A stretch of DNA of 64,000 nucleotides from Primula veris (taxonomy: Eukaryota > Streptophyta > Magnoliopsida > Ericales > Primulaceae). The translations under genes were made by a program, and so were the position numbers. Of the stretch, positions 35,835-48,946 are shown piece after piece. The notes beneath the pieces are model-generated. The model did no database searches. It was given only the letters and a program-made list of their open reading frames with translations, and was not told the origin of the DNA. The DNA is taken from contig OY821746.1 in assembly GCA_963682055.1 (NCBI GenBank), positions 5,181,992 to 5,245,991 of the forward strand. The letters run 5' to 3'. How positions within the stretch are numbered: the first letter of the stretch is position 1; every line of letters begins with the position of its first letter.

Positions 35835-37736
35835 TCTGGAAAGAAAGGCGGTATTGCTAGTAGCTCGGTGGCAAAGGCCCATGTAATTGAGGCCACGCGT
35901 GTCAAGCGGAAACGCCCTGACAACGCAGGCAGTGCTGTTGCCGTAAAGAAATTTGCGGGAACCTACTTTGTGTGTAACAAGACCGGTCATCGTGCCGCGG
36001 ACTGTTATGACAATAAACGCATTGCTAAGCCCAAACCCCCACCGAGGAACTTTAAGGGCAAGGGGAAGATGAGAGCTCCAGCTCAGGCCAATGTGGCCGA
36101 GGGAGTAGAGGATGACATGCATCTCTTTGCAGTGGTCTCCGAAGTGAACCTTGTGGGAAGAAACCCCAAAGAATGGTGGCTAGATACCGGCGCCACGAGC
36201 CACATCTGCTCCAACAAGTGGATGTTCAAGACCTACGAGGCGGTGGTTGGTGAGACCTGCTTCATGGGCAACTCTGCTACTTCCAAGGTGGAAGGAAAGG
36301 GGACTGTGGTGATGAACCTGACCTCAGGAAAAGAGCTCACGCTGACTGGGGTGCTCCATGTACCAGATATTCGCAAGAATCTGATTTCAGGTTTGGTTAT
36401 GGTGAAGAAGGGTTTTAAACTAGTTTTTCAATCCGATAAAGTTGTAATCACCAAGAATGGTATTTATGTAGGCCGTGGCTATATGACCAACGGCATGTTT
36501 AAGTTAAATGTAGGAACTCCAGCTCCTAAGGCTGAGTTCGCTAATAAAGGTGCTAAGGCTGGGGCCAGTACCAGTAATGTAATGACTGTTGCCAAGTTGG
36601 CCAATAATAATATTTCAGATTCTGCTTATATTTTTGAGTCATTTCATTTGTGGCATGGTAGATTAGGGCATGTGAATTTTAATTCTATGAAGAAATTAAT
36701 ATCACTGCAACTAATACCAAACTTTGTCTTTAATAAACAACATAAATGTGAAATATGTGTAGAAGCAAAGTTAACGAAATCATCGTTTCAACATGTTGAA
36801 CGAGATAGTGAACCTCTTGGTTTGATTCACACAGATGTGTGTGATTTGAAATTTATTCAAACAAGAGGAGGTAAAAGATACTTCATAACTTTTATAGATG
36901 ACTGTACTAGATACTGTTACGTTTACTTAATGAAAAGTAAAAGCGATGCAGTAGATATGTTCACTCTATATAAAACTGAAGTAGAAAATCAACTCAATAA
37001 AAAGATTAAAATATTAAGGAGTGATAGAGGCGGCGAATATGAAGCGCCGTTTGCACAAATATGTGCGGAAAATGGCATCATTCATCAAACCACAGCTCCA
37101 TACTCCCCGGAGCAAAATGGAGTTGCGGAGCGTAAAAATAGAACGCTCAAGGAAATGATGAATGCGATGTTGATAAGTTCTGGATTACCCCAGAACATGT
37201 GGGGGGAAGCATTGCTTTCCGCTAACTATGTTTTAAACAAGTTACCACACAAGAAGCGAGACAAACCACCATACGAACTATGGAAAGGTTATAAACCTAG
37301 CTATAAGAACCTGAGGGTTTGGGGATGTCTCGCTAAGGTCCTAATCTCCGCTCATAAAAGGATGAGAATTGGTCCGAAGACAGTGGACTGCGTGTTCATT
37401 GGATATGCACAAAATAGCAGTGCGTATCGGTTTCTCGTACACAAGTCAGAAAATCCTGATGTGCACGTAGATACGATAATTGAAAGTCGAGAGGCTTCTT
37501 TCTTTGAGGACATCTTTCCCCACATAATGCCAACACATGTACAGACTCAAGAGTTGAACAGTGATGGAAATGTGGGGGCAAGTGAACCGTCAGAAAAAGA
37601 AGAAGAGGAAGAGCCTCGACGAAGTAAAAGGGCAAGGAAGGAAACTTCCTTTGGGCCTAATTTCGTAACCTTCATGATAGAAGATGAACTGGTGACATAT
37701 CAACATGCTATGTCAACACCGGATTCCCAATATTAG
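35835..37736 (+). pseudogene. copia gag-protease-integrase (N-terminal part of broken pol)
   Basis: The open frame enters from the LTR with no ATG at its head. It keeps the end of gag with a zinc-knuckle relic [13 protein letters not shown] whose first cysteine is replaced by tyrosine. Next come protease ([12 protein letters not shown]), the GAG-pre-integrase and zinc-binding region ([21 protein letters not shown]), and the integrase core ([29 protein letters not shown]). The frame ends at TAG 37734-37736; the same frame resumes at once. It is otherwise well preserved. Confidence 0.85.
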
Positions 37737-39239
37737 GAAGAAGCAATCAATAATGAGATTGAATCGATTATGCAAAACCACACTTGGGAACTGGTGGATC
37801 TTCCGCAAGGATGTAAGCCCCTAGGTCACAAGTGGATCTTCAATAGGAAGTTAAAGGTTGATGGCACGATCGAGAAGTACAAGGCAAGACTTGTAGTCAA
37901 AGGCTTCAGGCAAACTGAAGGTGTCGATTATTTCGACACATACGCTCCTGTCTTCAGGAAAACGTCGATTCGGATCGTCATTGCTCTCGCGGCATTGTTT
38001 GATCTGGAAATACATCAGATGGATGTAAAAACGGCTTTTCTAAATGGAGAATTAGAAGAGGAAATTTATATGGAACAACCTGAAGGGTTTGTGGTTCCAG
38101 GGAAAGAGCACATGGTGTGCAAACTTGTAAAGTCTCTATATGGACTCAAACAAGCACCCAAGCAATGGCACGAGAAATTTGATAGAATCATGCTATCAAA
38201 TGGCTTTCGCATAAATGAGTGTGACAAATGTGTCTACATGAAAGGAAGTGAAAAGGACTGTGTAGTAGTCTGCCTTTATGTGGACGACATGATTATAATA
38301 GGGAGTACTGATAAGATCAACTCCACTAAGAAAATGTTGTCGCATCATTTCGATATGAAAGACCTGGGTATAGCTGACATTATACTTGGTATGAAAATCA
38401 CCAAGACATCAGAAGGGTATGCCCTGTCGCAAGGTCATTATGTTAGACAAACACTTGACAAATTTGACAGTGGTAGTAAGGCAATGTCAAGAACTCCAAT
38501 TGAGTTCAACTGTAGCCTGAAAAAGAATTTCGGCAAAAGTGTGAGACAATTGGAATTCTCTAGGATCATAGGCAGTCTCATGTATGTAATGAACTGTACT
38601 AGACCTGATATAGCCAATTCAGTAAGCAGACTGAGCAGGTATACCAGTAATCCGAATGAGGAGCACTGGAAGGCCATAATAAAGCTTCTCAGGTATATGA
38701 GATATACAGCCGATTATGGGTTGCACTATACAAGATATCCAGCAGTACTAGAAGGGTATTCAGATGCCAACTGGATATCAGACTCCAACAGCACAAGATC
38801 CACGAGTGGATATGTGTTTGTAATGGGAGGTGCTGCCGTGTCTTGGAGATCCTCCAAACAAACTTGCATCGCAAGGTCAACTATGGAATCAGAATTCATA
38901 GCGTTGGACCTGGCGACTGAAGAGGCAGACTGGCTGAGAAGCTTCTTGGAAGTGATTCCAATGTGGCCAATACCTGTTCCCGCGATAAGTATGCATTGTG
39001 ATAGTCAATCAGCTATTGCGCGGGCTCAGGACCATATGTATAATGGAAAGTCTCGACATATACGTCGGAGACATAAATCTGTAAGAGAATTGTTAGCTAA
39101 CGGTGTTGTATCCTTAGATTTTGTGAGATCAAAGGATAACATTGCGGATCCATTTACAAAGGGCTTGACTCAAGAGAGAGTCGAAGCGTCATCGAACGGA
39201 ATGGGATTGAAGCCCATTAAATTGGTAGCCTCCCCATAG
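37737..39239 (+). pseudogene. copia reverse transcriptase-RNase H (C-terminal part of broken pol)
   Basis: The same reading frame continues after the single stop. Reverse transcriptase shows [28 protein letters not shown] and the catalytic LYVDDM. RNase H shows [27 protein letters not shown] and HCDSQSAI. It ends at TAG 39237-39239. The enzymatic half would be intact if expressed, but it is separated from gag and integrase by the stop at 37734. Confidence 0.85.
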
Positions 39240-39796
39240 GCAACCCAACCCAGATGGGATTTACCTGCTGGGTTCAATGGGAAACTGAACTGTGGGGGCA
39301 GCCGAACAAAGCACTCGGGAACCTGTAGTTCCCAGCCCAATTTCGTGATGACAGAGTGATAGACCTGTACCATAGTAAGGGTGAGCATGTGGCTCTTAAT
39401 GATCCAAGTATCTCGAAGGTCGAGTAAGGTGAGTCAGGACACCTTCTACTTGGAACCACCTATAACGAGTGTGTAAGGCCGGTACCATGTGATGAGCGTG
39501 GGCTAAATCACTAGAGCACTCAGTTGAACGTGCCAAGGCAGTCCAGGCCAAATATGGACAACAACTAAAGGGCTCAGTACGTGGGTAGAGAGGACACTGT
39601 GCGGGTGTCATTCTGGGATACACAAAGCTTAATGGTTTAAGGCTTTACAGCTACCTAATAGCAGTATTCGGGATGGTACTCCGCTACGGCAGGTTCAAGG
39701 CGTGCGCTACCTGACCTTAGACAGTGAACTTTTGCGGTTCTCTTGTTTGCATTTTAGGACATGGGCTTTTAAGCCAGTTGCATTCATGTGGGGGAT
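39240..39796 (+). other. copia 3' untranslated region and polypurine tract
   Basis: About 560 bases between the pol stop and the 3' LTR. The tail GTGGGGGATT (39788-39797) at the LTR border is the likely polypurine tract. A second G-rich run, GTGGGGGCAG, lies at about 39292. Open frames on the minus strand here are shadows. Confidence 0.7.
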
Positions 39797-41099
39797 TTTT
39801 GAAAAAACCATGTTTAACATGGTAGTTTCCGAATGGTCACGAGACCATCTTTGAGTCAAGATTCCAAGTGACAGCCGTTGTCTTTTGGCATCATACTCAA
39901 GACGGTTGAGTAGATGGTATGACAAGGTTCGTAACGGTATGTCGCATGACCTATTCGGAGAATGGGAGTGAATGGAAATTGGCGTCAAAGAATGGGGTTG
40001 AGAAAGAGTAAAACTCTTAATGCTGGAAAATGGGTTTAATGAGGATAACTCATTGGGAATTGTCCCACATTGAAAAGGAAAGAGCTCCTCCTCGGAAAAA
40101 GAGCTCCTCCTCGGGGAAAAGAGCTCCTCCTCGGGAAAAGAGCTCCTGCTCGGCCAAGTGTCATGCTCGGCCAAAGTGCCCTGCTCGGCCTAGTGTCCTG
40201 CTCGGCCAAAATTTCCAGCTCGGGAAAATTTCCAGCTCGGGAAAATTTCCAGCAAAGCGGTAACTGTTGCAATAAATATGAATTCATTGCAAAGTTAATA
40301 CTGCAGTTTCGAATTTCGAAAACTGACAGTAGTAAAGTGATTTTAATGGCTGAGATACTCAGCCAGCCTATAAATAGGTAGACCCCCCACAGTTCAAAAA
40401 ATACACAACATTCTGAAATCAAACACAGCAGCAAATATCATCTCTCTAAACAGTAGCATTACATTTTAGTTAGAGAGAGCCACCCACCAACAGCTCGACC
40501 TTGACTCGTCGCCAGTTTCCGACGAGTCATCCGAGACGTTGTACCTTGGGATCGAAGCGCCAAACATAACCAGAAACCTCAAAGGTGGTTAGGCGAATAT
40601 CGGTTAAGGGCAGACTGTTAAACAGTCGCCTCGTCTATTTATTTTCTGCATTTTTATTCCGTCTTTACATTTCTGCAATTTTATATTCTGTACATTTCAA
40701 TTCTGTAATTATTTTTCCTGTTCTGTAATTTCATTTCAGTCCTTTTTCTTTTCTGTAATTTCTATTCTGTTCTGTAATTTATTATCCAGTCCTGTAATTT
40801 TATTTAATTCCAGAAACAGTCCAGCAGTTTAGTAATTATACTATCCTGTCTGGCAGTTTCTTTTAATTAACAAACAGTCCAGCAGTTTAGTAATTATACT
40901 ATTCTGTCTGTCAGTTTGGTTTAATTACAAACCAGTCCAGCAGTTTAATAATTTATATTAATCTGTCTGGAATTTTAATTAATTGCATTTTTACTTTCTG
41001 CAAGTGTCGAAATTTGTAATAGAGTCACATTCCATTATAGAAATAAAATTGTTTATTTCTTTTTAGTCCTTGCACTTTTAATTATTGCTTTTACGTACA
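39797..41099 (+). repeat. 3' LTR of young copia element
   Basis: Partner of 34517-35834. It has four rather than five CTCCTCCTCGG units, and TATAAATA at 40369-40376. The terminus is taken at ACA (41097-41099) just past the shared ACGT. Differences from the 5' LTR are mostly single substitutions. Confidence 0.85.
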
Positions 41100-43309
41100 C
41101 CAAAACCAAAATGTTTCGCCTAATCATTTGTCTCGCACGATCACCTTCTATAGGCCGTAAAAAAAAAAAAAAAAAACTTCTATAGACTGTGAATTTGAGT
41201 TTTGCTTATACTTATGTTTTATTTGGGTAATTTTGTTTTAGTTATTGTGGGAGGGACGGTTTGGTATGAAGCTTGAGTTGTACGGCGTTTTACGCCTATA
41301 TATTTAATGTTTATATAGCCTTTGGAGTGTGTTCCAAATAAGTGAAATTTGTACTACCGCTTGTTATTTTCAATAATAATGGGCATTTTGCCTAAAAAAA
41401 TACAGGATAATATCTGCTATATTATTGATGTATATACAAATACTGATTACATGATTTACGTGATTTTATAGATCCTCTCCTAATATAGCGCTCCACAAAT
41501 AAATTGTTTTATGGTATCTCCGACTTACCCATATAGCCATTAATATTATTAACATAATATATTAATACAAGACTACAGTCGAGAGAACATTTAGAAGTCA
41601 AAACCACACATACAATGCTATATATTATTCATTTAAAAAGAAAAAAATATCTTTAATATATTGTATTATTAGTGTTTAATGATTTGTATAATGAACTATT
41701 AATTTTAACAATTGATCTACTAATCTACGAAATTTGTCTCAATTGAGGGCATATCGTTAAACAAAATGATGATATAACATTCACGTTTTCTTGACTATCA
41801 CATGGTGATATAGTGAGTACAATTTTGTTAACATCCGTACAAAATAAATCTCCAAATATGAAATATAATGACTGCAATTTTATTAATTTATACGGTTAGT
41901 CTCTTAATTAGACAAAAATTCATATATCGGCAACTTAATTATTAAAATTGATGGTAGGATGTTTAAATTGTTAACCAATGTTAGTAGATGCACTAAACAT
42001 TAAACTCTAAATTATAAACATATTTTTTTTCTTTTATGGAAATGCTACAGAACTATACTATTATTTTTGTTTAAAACCTTACACGTGTCATATGAAAAAG
42101 CAGATCAAAGCCCGCATGTGTGGCCCATCAAGAATATTAGATTTGACTAAATTCTAACCCACACGTGAACCATATCTGCTATGTTTTCTTGCCGGGTCTT
42201 GTTTAAGTCCAGTTGTCCTAATTTTTGGGCCCAAAATTTGTCATCCACAGTGGTATTTTTGGCATTTTTTTATTGAAGTCAATTAAGAAAAACCACCCCG
42301 ACCACTTATTTCATGACAAAATAATTAAATTTAACATGAACTGAATCTCGTTCCTTTATGGAAAAAAAATTTAAAACACTAGAAGGAAGAGTGGTCTATT
42401 TCTATTATTGATTTGGAGAATGCAATAATTATTTTGCTGGTAGTTAAAGCAACAATTTTAATGTAGATGAAGCGTGCATGTATCTCCTTCAAAGTTGTAA
42501 ACAGAGAAAAAACATAATTAAAATGACATAATTTTTGGTGTATTATTGATACATTGACCCGAATTTTGGTGATTGCTAGTGTCTAGTGTGCCCTCTTTTA
42601 TTATTGGAAAGAAAGAAGCATGTGATGGGAACATTTTTTCCTTTTTTTTTTGTTATCCACACGAAGAAATAATGAGAAGTTCTTTTTGATTGAATCAAAC
42701 TAGCTAGGGGTTCAAACCTATGAAGATTGAAGAAGATAAGTGGCAACGCAAACAAAATTATTAAGAACAACAATAAACAGAACTCATACAATAGTACTCT
42801 CGCAACTACTAGCTAGTTAATTAAAAGTCAAAATAATGTTATTGAACATTGATTGTCTTGTATCACGCATCGATGTTTATGTTGCATACTTGGATATATT
42901 AGCCAACTCTTTTGGTATCTTCCTATCTTGTATAGTTTCATGCATGGTAAGTTTTTTATGACGAGGGAATATATAATGCACGTGTGATGTGTTGTATTAA
43001 TTTGGTAAGTTTTTAGTTGCATGTTTTACATATATAAAGCATCCCATATGTTTATAGAACTTCTTTGCTGAATTATAGGGTTTTTTCCTTTCAATAGTGG
43101 GGTGAAAACCTATGACATTAACATCGTTGGAGAATTGCAGTTTTGAAATTCTAAGTAATAGATTCAATGGAAGAATTGCAAGGGAACTTTGAGAAAAATA
43201 TATATCCCTTTCAATAATACATCGATTTCTGCCTGTGCGCAGCACCGTAGCTCTCCAACCGTTGCCGATGGGGCTGATACGAGTCCTGATTCTCTACCTT
43301 TTTATATGT
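41100..43309. other. Intergenic, no gene seen
   Basis: An A-run of about 18 lies at 41160, and a 3'-UTR-like stretch ending in CAATAATAATGGGC lies near 41370. Small frames at 42576-43245 show no motif. A B-box-like GGGTTCAAACCT occurs near 42709 without a clear A box. Confidence 0.5.
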
Positions 43310-43560
43310 CCTTAAAACTTTTTCTGCGTTTATTAGTTTTTATAATTTATATTATTGTCGACTATTTTCAAAAAAATTACATATGTGGTCTAAACATTTT
43401 TTTTAGATTTAACGTTTATTTTCTCTTAAAAGTAATGGCATGTATTGATATACGTTAATCGTTATTATAGAATTTTATTTTTTAAAATTAAATAAAAAAT
43501 CTGTGCTAAATAATCAAGGAGACACGGAACGGGGGTACAAAAGAGGGTAGAAGATTCAAC
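43310..43560. mobile_element. Truncated relative of the 9.8-kb MITE
   Basis: The right arm AATCAAGGAGACACGGAACG (about 43512-43531), ending GGGTAGAAGATTCAAC, resembles the right arm at 10137-10182. The inner segment around TGTATTGATA also aligns. The left arm is not recognisable, so the copy is truncated or very diverged. Confidence 0.45.
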
Positions 43561-43751
43561 GGCTAAAATCACCTAATTGGGTGTCATTCTAAAACGCTAA
43601 ACTTTTAAACCCGTAATTTTTTTATTATTTTTATTTATTAAATCATAAAGATATACACCAGTACTCGTTTAAATTTTGTGTTTCAAAAAAATATGTATTG
43701 ATCAATTTAAAAGGGAGAAGGAGCGTTTTTTTTGTAAATAAAAGAATGCAT

Positions 43752-43822
43752 AGCCGGTTTCACAAGGTACTGCTTAATAGCCGGTTTCATCAGGTACCGC
43801 TTAATAGCCGATTTCATCAGAT
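43752..43822. repeat. 27-bp minisatellite, about 2.6 units
   Basis: Units starting at 43752, 43779 and 43806 share AGCCGGTTTCATCAGGTACC with few changes. The frame across them is a repeat artefact, since 27 is a multiple of three. Confidence 0.8.
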
Positions 43823-45790
43823 ACGAGACCAAGAAAAGGGCCCGATACTGATAAATTTGTCGAATCGATCATTTATATATGTTACACAGGAAAGTGGGGG
43901 AAATTCCCAAATATATCATGTTTTATATGAAAGTGTCGAAACGACAACATCTTTTATTGACGTGTAATTGGAATTTAGACACCTTTGGTGTGGCTTCGGA
44001 ACCCACCTTTGATCTTTTGATAGTGTCATCACTCATCAGTAGGCGAATGGTTTGTACATATTATTGACACTCAATCTACCAAGCAGATGGTGGAATTTGT
44101 TTTAGATACGCATTGGTCTATTTGGAAAGCAAACAGGGTTTAATTACGTCACTCCTAACCCGATGCGTGTAATCTGCCAGGCAAGTAGCAACTAGATTAT
44201 ACAATGATTCTTTTACGGAATGATTCAAGAGTGAAAAAAATTTAATTCATGGAGAAATAGGTGGTGGCATCAGTGTTGGTCTAAGCCTCCATGAGGCTGG
44301 ACTAAACCAATGGATTAATATTGATGTTGAAGTTTCCATAATGAGCCTGAGTAGCTATATGCAGGTGACAGAGTTGTGGCTTTAGATATCTCGGGTTTAA
44401 TCGTGGATTAGTACTAAAGTAGTAATAGTTCCAGAACTTGCTCTCCTGGAGATCAAGCTTCAGTAAAACTACTAGCCTCTTCCAAGTCGATACTTGAATC
44501 GAGCTCATTAGATATGTTAAGAAAGAAGCTAACACTCCAGGGAGAACAGAATTAATCGTGGATGTTATTGAAATTTTTTCTAATGGCAACCAATGGCGCT
44601 TTCTTTGGGTCCTAGAAAAGGAAATCGAGAAACAAATTAGCATTCGAAAACTGCGCATTGTATGGTTGCCAGTTCCATGCTTCCTTAATCAATACCAGCT
44701 ATGGTCGTTATAATCTCCGGACTCAGCTTGACATAATTTCTAGTTTTTTTAAAGAGAGAAACAAGATTACAAATTATTAAAACTACGCTATGTTGTTATC
44801 CAGTTAAACAAAAGGCCCCATAATAGTTGTCTTAAACCAAGATTTGAATGTAAAATATGCTGCAAATGAAATTGTGTTATGCAATGGTCTGACAAATAAT
44901 CCGAGCTTACATATGACATGACATGACACTCATTAAGTTATAATAACGATATGACACTCAAAAGTTAAAAAGATTGGACGTTTAACACCTATATTCTAAA
45001 CTGTATTATTTGCGCAAGGGAGCTTCATTTTCTTCTTCCCTTTATTTTTGATAATTAGAGTGTCATACTCCATAATTTTCTTCATATGACAATATATAGT
45101 TCATGAAATAGTTCAACGCCATAAAGGGAGAAAAAACTTCATTAGCACATTTAAGAAACTCAAATCTATAAAATGTAGCTAAAGGCGAGATCAAAACTTG
45201 AAAAGTTGAAATCATTAGCACTCTTTGTAAACTGCAGAATACAGTTGATTAAGCTCAACAATCCATTAATTACTGCACCTTTAATTAATTGCTATCACAT
45301 TTCTAAGTAGTACTGTACTAGTATTATACTACTCCTAGCCTAGCCTAGCGCAGGCTTGATAACGGGCCAGTCTGCAAAAGCGGCTAATCATTGAAAAAAA
45401 TGGTAAAGACTTGGTAGTAAATACTACTAGTTAATAATTAAATAGAACCATAAGTTGTTCAAGTGGTGGCTATTATTTACGTGTGTTTCCATTTCTTTTA
45501 GTTTCATACTACAGTACGTAATTATGACTAAATATTTACGAGTTATTGTGGTTTCTAGTGTTGCATGTTGTTTATTTTAATGTAGTTAGAGTGCAGCTAG
45601 CTAATAAGGAGTAAGGACACGTGAAAGTCTGAAACCATTTCCAGTTCCCCTTTTATATTTGTATAGCCCAATTGTTAATTATCCAAAGCCTGTTGATTAT
45701 TCAATTTATTAGCTTTGTCACGTCACGGATCACTAGTCTGTGGAAATTTAAACTTTACCATGATTGCAATATGGGCCTAACTTTATGGGG
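43823..45790. other. Intergenic; possible old gene fragment on minus strand
   Basis: Mostly AT-rich. On the minus strand at about 44280-44740 there are protein-like stretches broken by stops, including DPKKAPLVAIRKNFNNIHD after a pyrimidine-rich TTCTAG that could be an old splice acceptor. I do not recognise the source gene. The open 118-codon frame at 44302-44658 is in a different frame from these stretches. Confidence 0.3.
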
Positions 45791-46374
45791 TTAAAGACCC
45801 GTTTTCAGAGTTTTGGAGGCTTTATGCCGTCTTAAAAAGAATGTTTTTTTTTTGTAAAAAAAAATTATTTAAATAAAACTTATAAGATACGATTAATAAA
45901 TGATAAAATATTAAGATAGAAAATATTAGATGCAATAAGTTGAGTACATTTAACAAAAAAATCAATGATACGAAGCAAATTTTTTACAAACTTCACATTC
46001 GAACTAAAATTATACTATAATTTTTTTAAAAGAAAATCAGAGACTAAATCTGTTATTTATTCAACAAATTAAGTACTTACCTGTTTTTTTAATACAAGAG
46101 ACTATATAGACTCTTATATAAAATTAAAGGGTTCATTAGTGTACTAAATTTTATAATTAAATAAAAAAATAAAATATTGTCTCCGCAAAGACTCGAATAG
46201 TAAGTAAACCAACCACTCGGTCACATATAACTATTGATTAAAAAAAATTAAGTATATATATATATATATATATATATTTATTTAATATTTTGTCAAACGG
46301 GGGCCTTAAAAATATACGTTTTTTGAGGGGTTTTAGACCCGTGCCTCTTCGGGTTAGCCCAAAATCCGGCCCTA
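45791..46374. mobile_element. hAT-like element, inverted relative of 1143-1697
   Basis: Read on the minus strand the right end begins TAGGGCCGGATTTTGGG, similar to CAGGGCCGGTTTTGG at 1143. The left end CCCGTTTTCAGAGTTTTGGAGGC aligns with the inverted right end of the first copy. Sizes are similar, 584 and 555. The interior carries a (TA)n tract near 46255 and a B-box-like ATTCGAGTC on the minus strand. No flanking duplication is clear. Confidence 0.45.
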
Positions 46375-48692
46375 CCCCTAAACATCAAACTAAATCTTTC
46401 TCCAAATTTGAAAAATTAGTATGTTTGTGCGATAAAGTAGCCTAAAATAAATTGTTAGTCCCAAAACAGGCAAGCTAAAACATCAGAGTCTCAATTAATT
46501 ATGTTTGATGATAGCCTAGCGTTGGCATATAATATTCTATCAACAGAAAAACAAGAAAACTGATTTTATTGTGCGATGTATTGAGTTGTGTGCCACACGT
46601 CAAAGTGCAAAAACAGGTTGATGCTGGCCTAGTGAGTGAGTTTACAAAGTGATGAAAATGTGAAGGCGTCTAACGGCAATATGTAGCCAAGGCAATGGTG
46701 GTACATTTAGGTAAAAAATGGCTAAGTGTTGGCTTTCAACTGGCAGCGTTGGCGGGAACGGTTATTGGTATGGCAGTTGTACAGTTTTTGTGGTCTTTGG
46801 AGCGTATCTTTGGCACTTGAGTTAATCAAGGCTGCACATTCCATGTGGAACGTGACGGAAAGTTTTAGTTCTACTTTTGTAACTCCCAGGCACAAAATTA
46901 TAAGTGCAACCATGCAAGCAAAGTCTCCTTTGTTTTTCAATTTGTGTTTGTTTGATGTAAAATGTGAAAACGAGTCGCAAGCCCTTTGAACGTAATATAT
47001 GTGAAGGTTGGATGTTCGACCGAATACCCTTACATTCTTAAGTAAAACCCAATTTAGGCATGCGCACGTCAAGCATGTGGTCTATACAACCAAGGACGAC
47101 GGACCAATTTGTTACTGGTTACTCACTTTTCAGGTCAATAACTGTACTGAAATTATCAGAAAGTACCTCTAATCCAACATACAGAGATAAAGGAAAAAGG
47201 AAGTGACCAGTTACTCTATTGTTCACGTTGAATCTAATGATCTTGTTGGGTAAATGATTGCAGCTGGTACCCTTTATGATATGATAATTGGATGTCAATA
47301 ATAAAAATAAACTGTAGCTTAACTTTGCAATGGAAAAATTGGTAATAAAGCTGTGAATTTAGATAAAAATAGAATGAAATATGATCAAGGTATACGAAGA
47401 GAATTATCCGTCATTTGTTAACGACGTGATTCACAGCTCATAAACTTTTCTTAGTAGAAAACTGATTTTCTGTTCGAAAGTGTGCACATGGAACAATAAA
47501 TCGATGGCTTATGCTTTCATGAGTATCGACAATATATATAACAATCTAATATGTAACTCAAAAGCTGTGGATTGCTAGTTTGTAACCTGGATGAGATTCC
47601 AAATTTTGTGGCAATGAAATCTATGAGGGGTACCATCTCTCTCTAATAATAAATAAATAAAAATCTATATAAACATCTAGCTATGGTATGACTATGAGGA
47701 TAAACTTATCAACAACAAGGAAGTCTTAAGCTAGCCAGCTATATGTTCTATCGAAATGTGTGACAAGTTGACAACCATCTTGAAGACTTGAACTAATAAT
47801 ATGATCAGTATTCCATTCTTCAATTTTTTTTTTATATATATCAACCTTCATTTTATTAATAGGAAATAAAATGCTAATGAAAACCCCAGAAATTACAAAC
47901 ATAGTACAAAGGATGCACTAAATGTGTGGAAATACTAAATGAGTACAGCTTCTAGAAAAAAAAGAAAAACTTAATGACTGGAAAGACAATTGATAAGCTA
48001 ACGTGTGTGTATTTGATGGTAATATTTCTTGTGTACAATTTGTTTTTCATTGTTCTTTATCGTCACAAATTTCTCTCCTTACAAGTCCTAAAGTCAAAAT
48101 ATCCAACAAGAAAAAACCAAAAATTACCAAAGCTAGTGATGCATATGGACCGAGCCAAACCAAGTCCACCTTGATTTGTTGTTTCATTTACTTAAACGAG
48201 TTCTAAAATATATATTAATCATACTTGAATCATTTATAGACGAGCTTGAGAGCCTGTTGACGAGTTCAGTCTAAACACGTTTTTTAACACGGGTAGTATT
48301 ATTGTTTCGCTTAATTTATCTTCTTTTACTTAACTAAACTATATGATAAGATAATCAATAATACAAATAAATATTGCAAGTTTTGTTATCAACTGATTTA
48401 TTAATTTAAAAAAAAAAACAAAGATATTATTTAAATTGTAAAGACTGGTATATATCTCGATCCTCAACAATATAATTTATAATTTTATTTATATAAGCAT
48501 GAATATATAAATGAGAAGAAATATTAAAGTAATTAAACGATCATGAATCTAAACACGAGTCTTATTAATTTGTTCAACCTCGATTCATTAGTCAATAACC
48601 AAAGCCAAAAACGAGATTATTCATGAACGGGTCAGTAAACATGCCGTTAGAACGACAAGTTTACCCTTGAAAAGGGAGTTGTATATGTACAA
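46375..48692. other. Intergenic, no gene seen
   Basis: The region near 46570-47090 is less AT-rich and has overlapping open frames on both strands (46726-46989 plus, 46722-47072 minus), but no motif is recognisable. Frames at 47974-48206 are AT-rich noise. Confidence 0.5.
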
Positions 48693-48946
48693 TGATGACT
48701 AGGGCTGGGTTCGATTCGATTCGATTTTTGGTAAAACCGAAACCAAAATCAAGCAGATTTTTCGGTCCGGTTTTTTTTTTGTCCGATTTCGGTTTTTTCG
48801 GTTTTATTTTTGGGTTTTTGATTTTTTCGGTTTTTTTCGGTTCGGTTTTATTGTAAACCGAAACCGACCCGAAAAAATTTCAGTTTTTCGGTTTCGATCT
48901 TTTTCGGTTCGGTTTTTCCGGGTTTTCGCCGAGCCCTAACGATGCC
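48693..48946. mobile_element. 238-bp hAT-like element rich in CGGTTTT
   Basis: The element at 48701-48938 starts TAGGGCTGGG and ends CGAGCCCTA, with inverted tips TAGGGCT. The flanking 8-mers ATGATGAC and ACGATGCC match at 6 of 8 positions. The interior consists of repeated TTCGGTTTT and AAACCGAAACC stretches. This type of short CGGTTTT-rich repeat is common in plant genomes. Confidence 0.65.

Larger units (their letters stand above)
34517..41099 (+). mobile_element. Ty1/copia LTR retrotransposon, young, internally deleted
   Basis: Element of about 6.6 kb with LTRs of about 1.3 kb that differ at only about 20 positions, so the insertion is recent compared with the one at 27-32 kb. The 5' LTR runs directly into gag-pol coding sequence. 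The primer-binding site, leader and gag N-terminus are missing, so the copy cannot start its own reverse transcription. Copia order protease-integrase-RT-RNase H is retained with one internal stop. I found no target-site duplication: 5' flank TGTTT, 3' flank CCAAA. Confidence 0.9.

Noticed and set aside
46722..47072. Overlapping frames of 87 and 116 codons on opposite strands
   Set aside because: No motif, no promoter or splice context, and neither product resembles a family I know.
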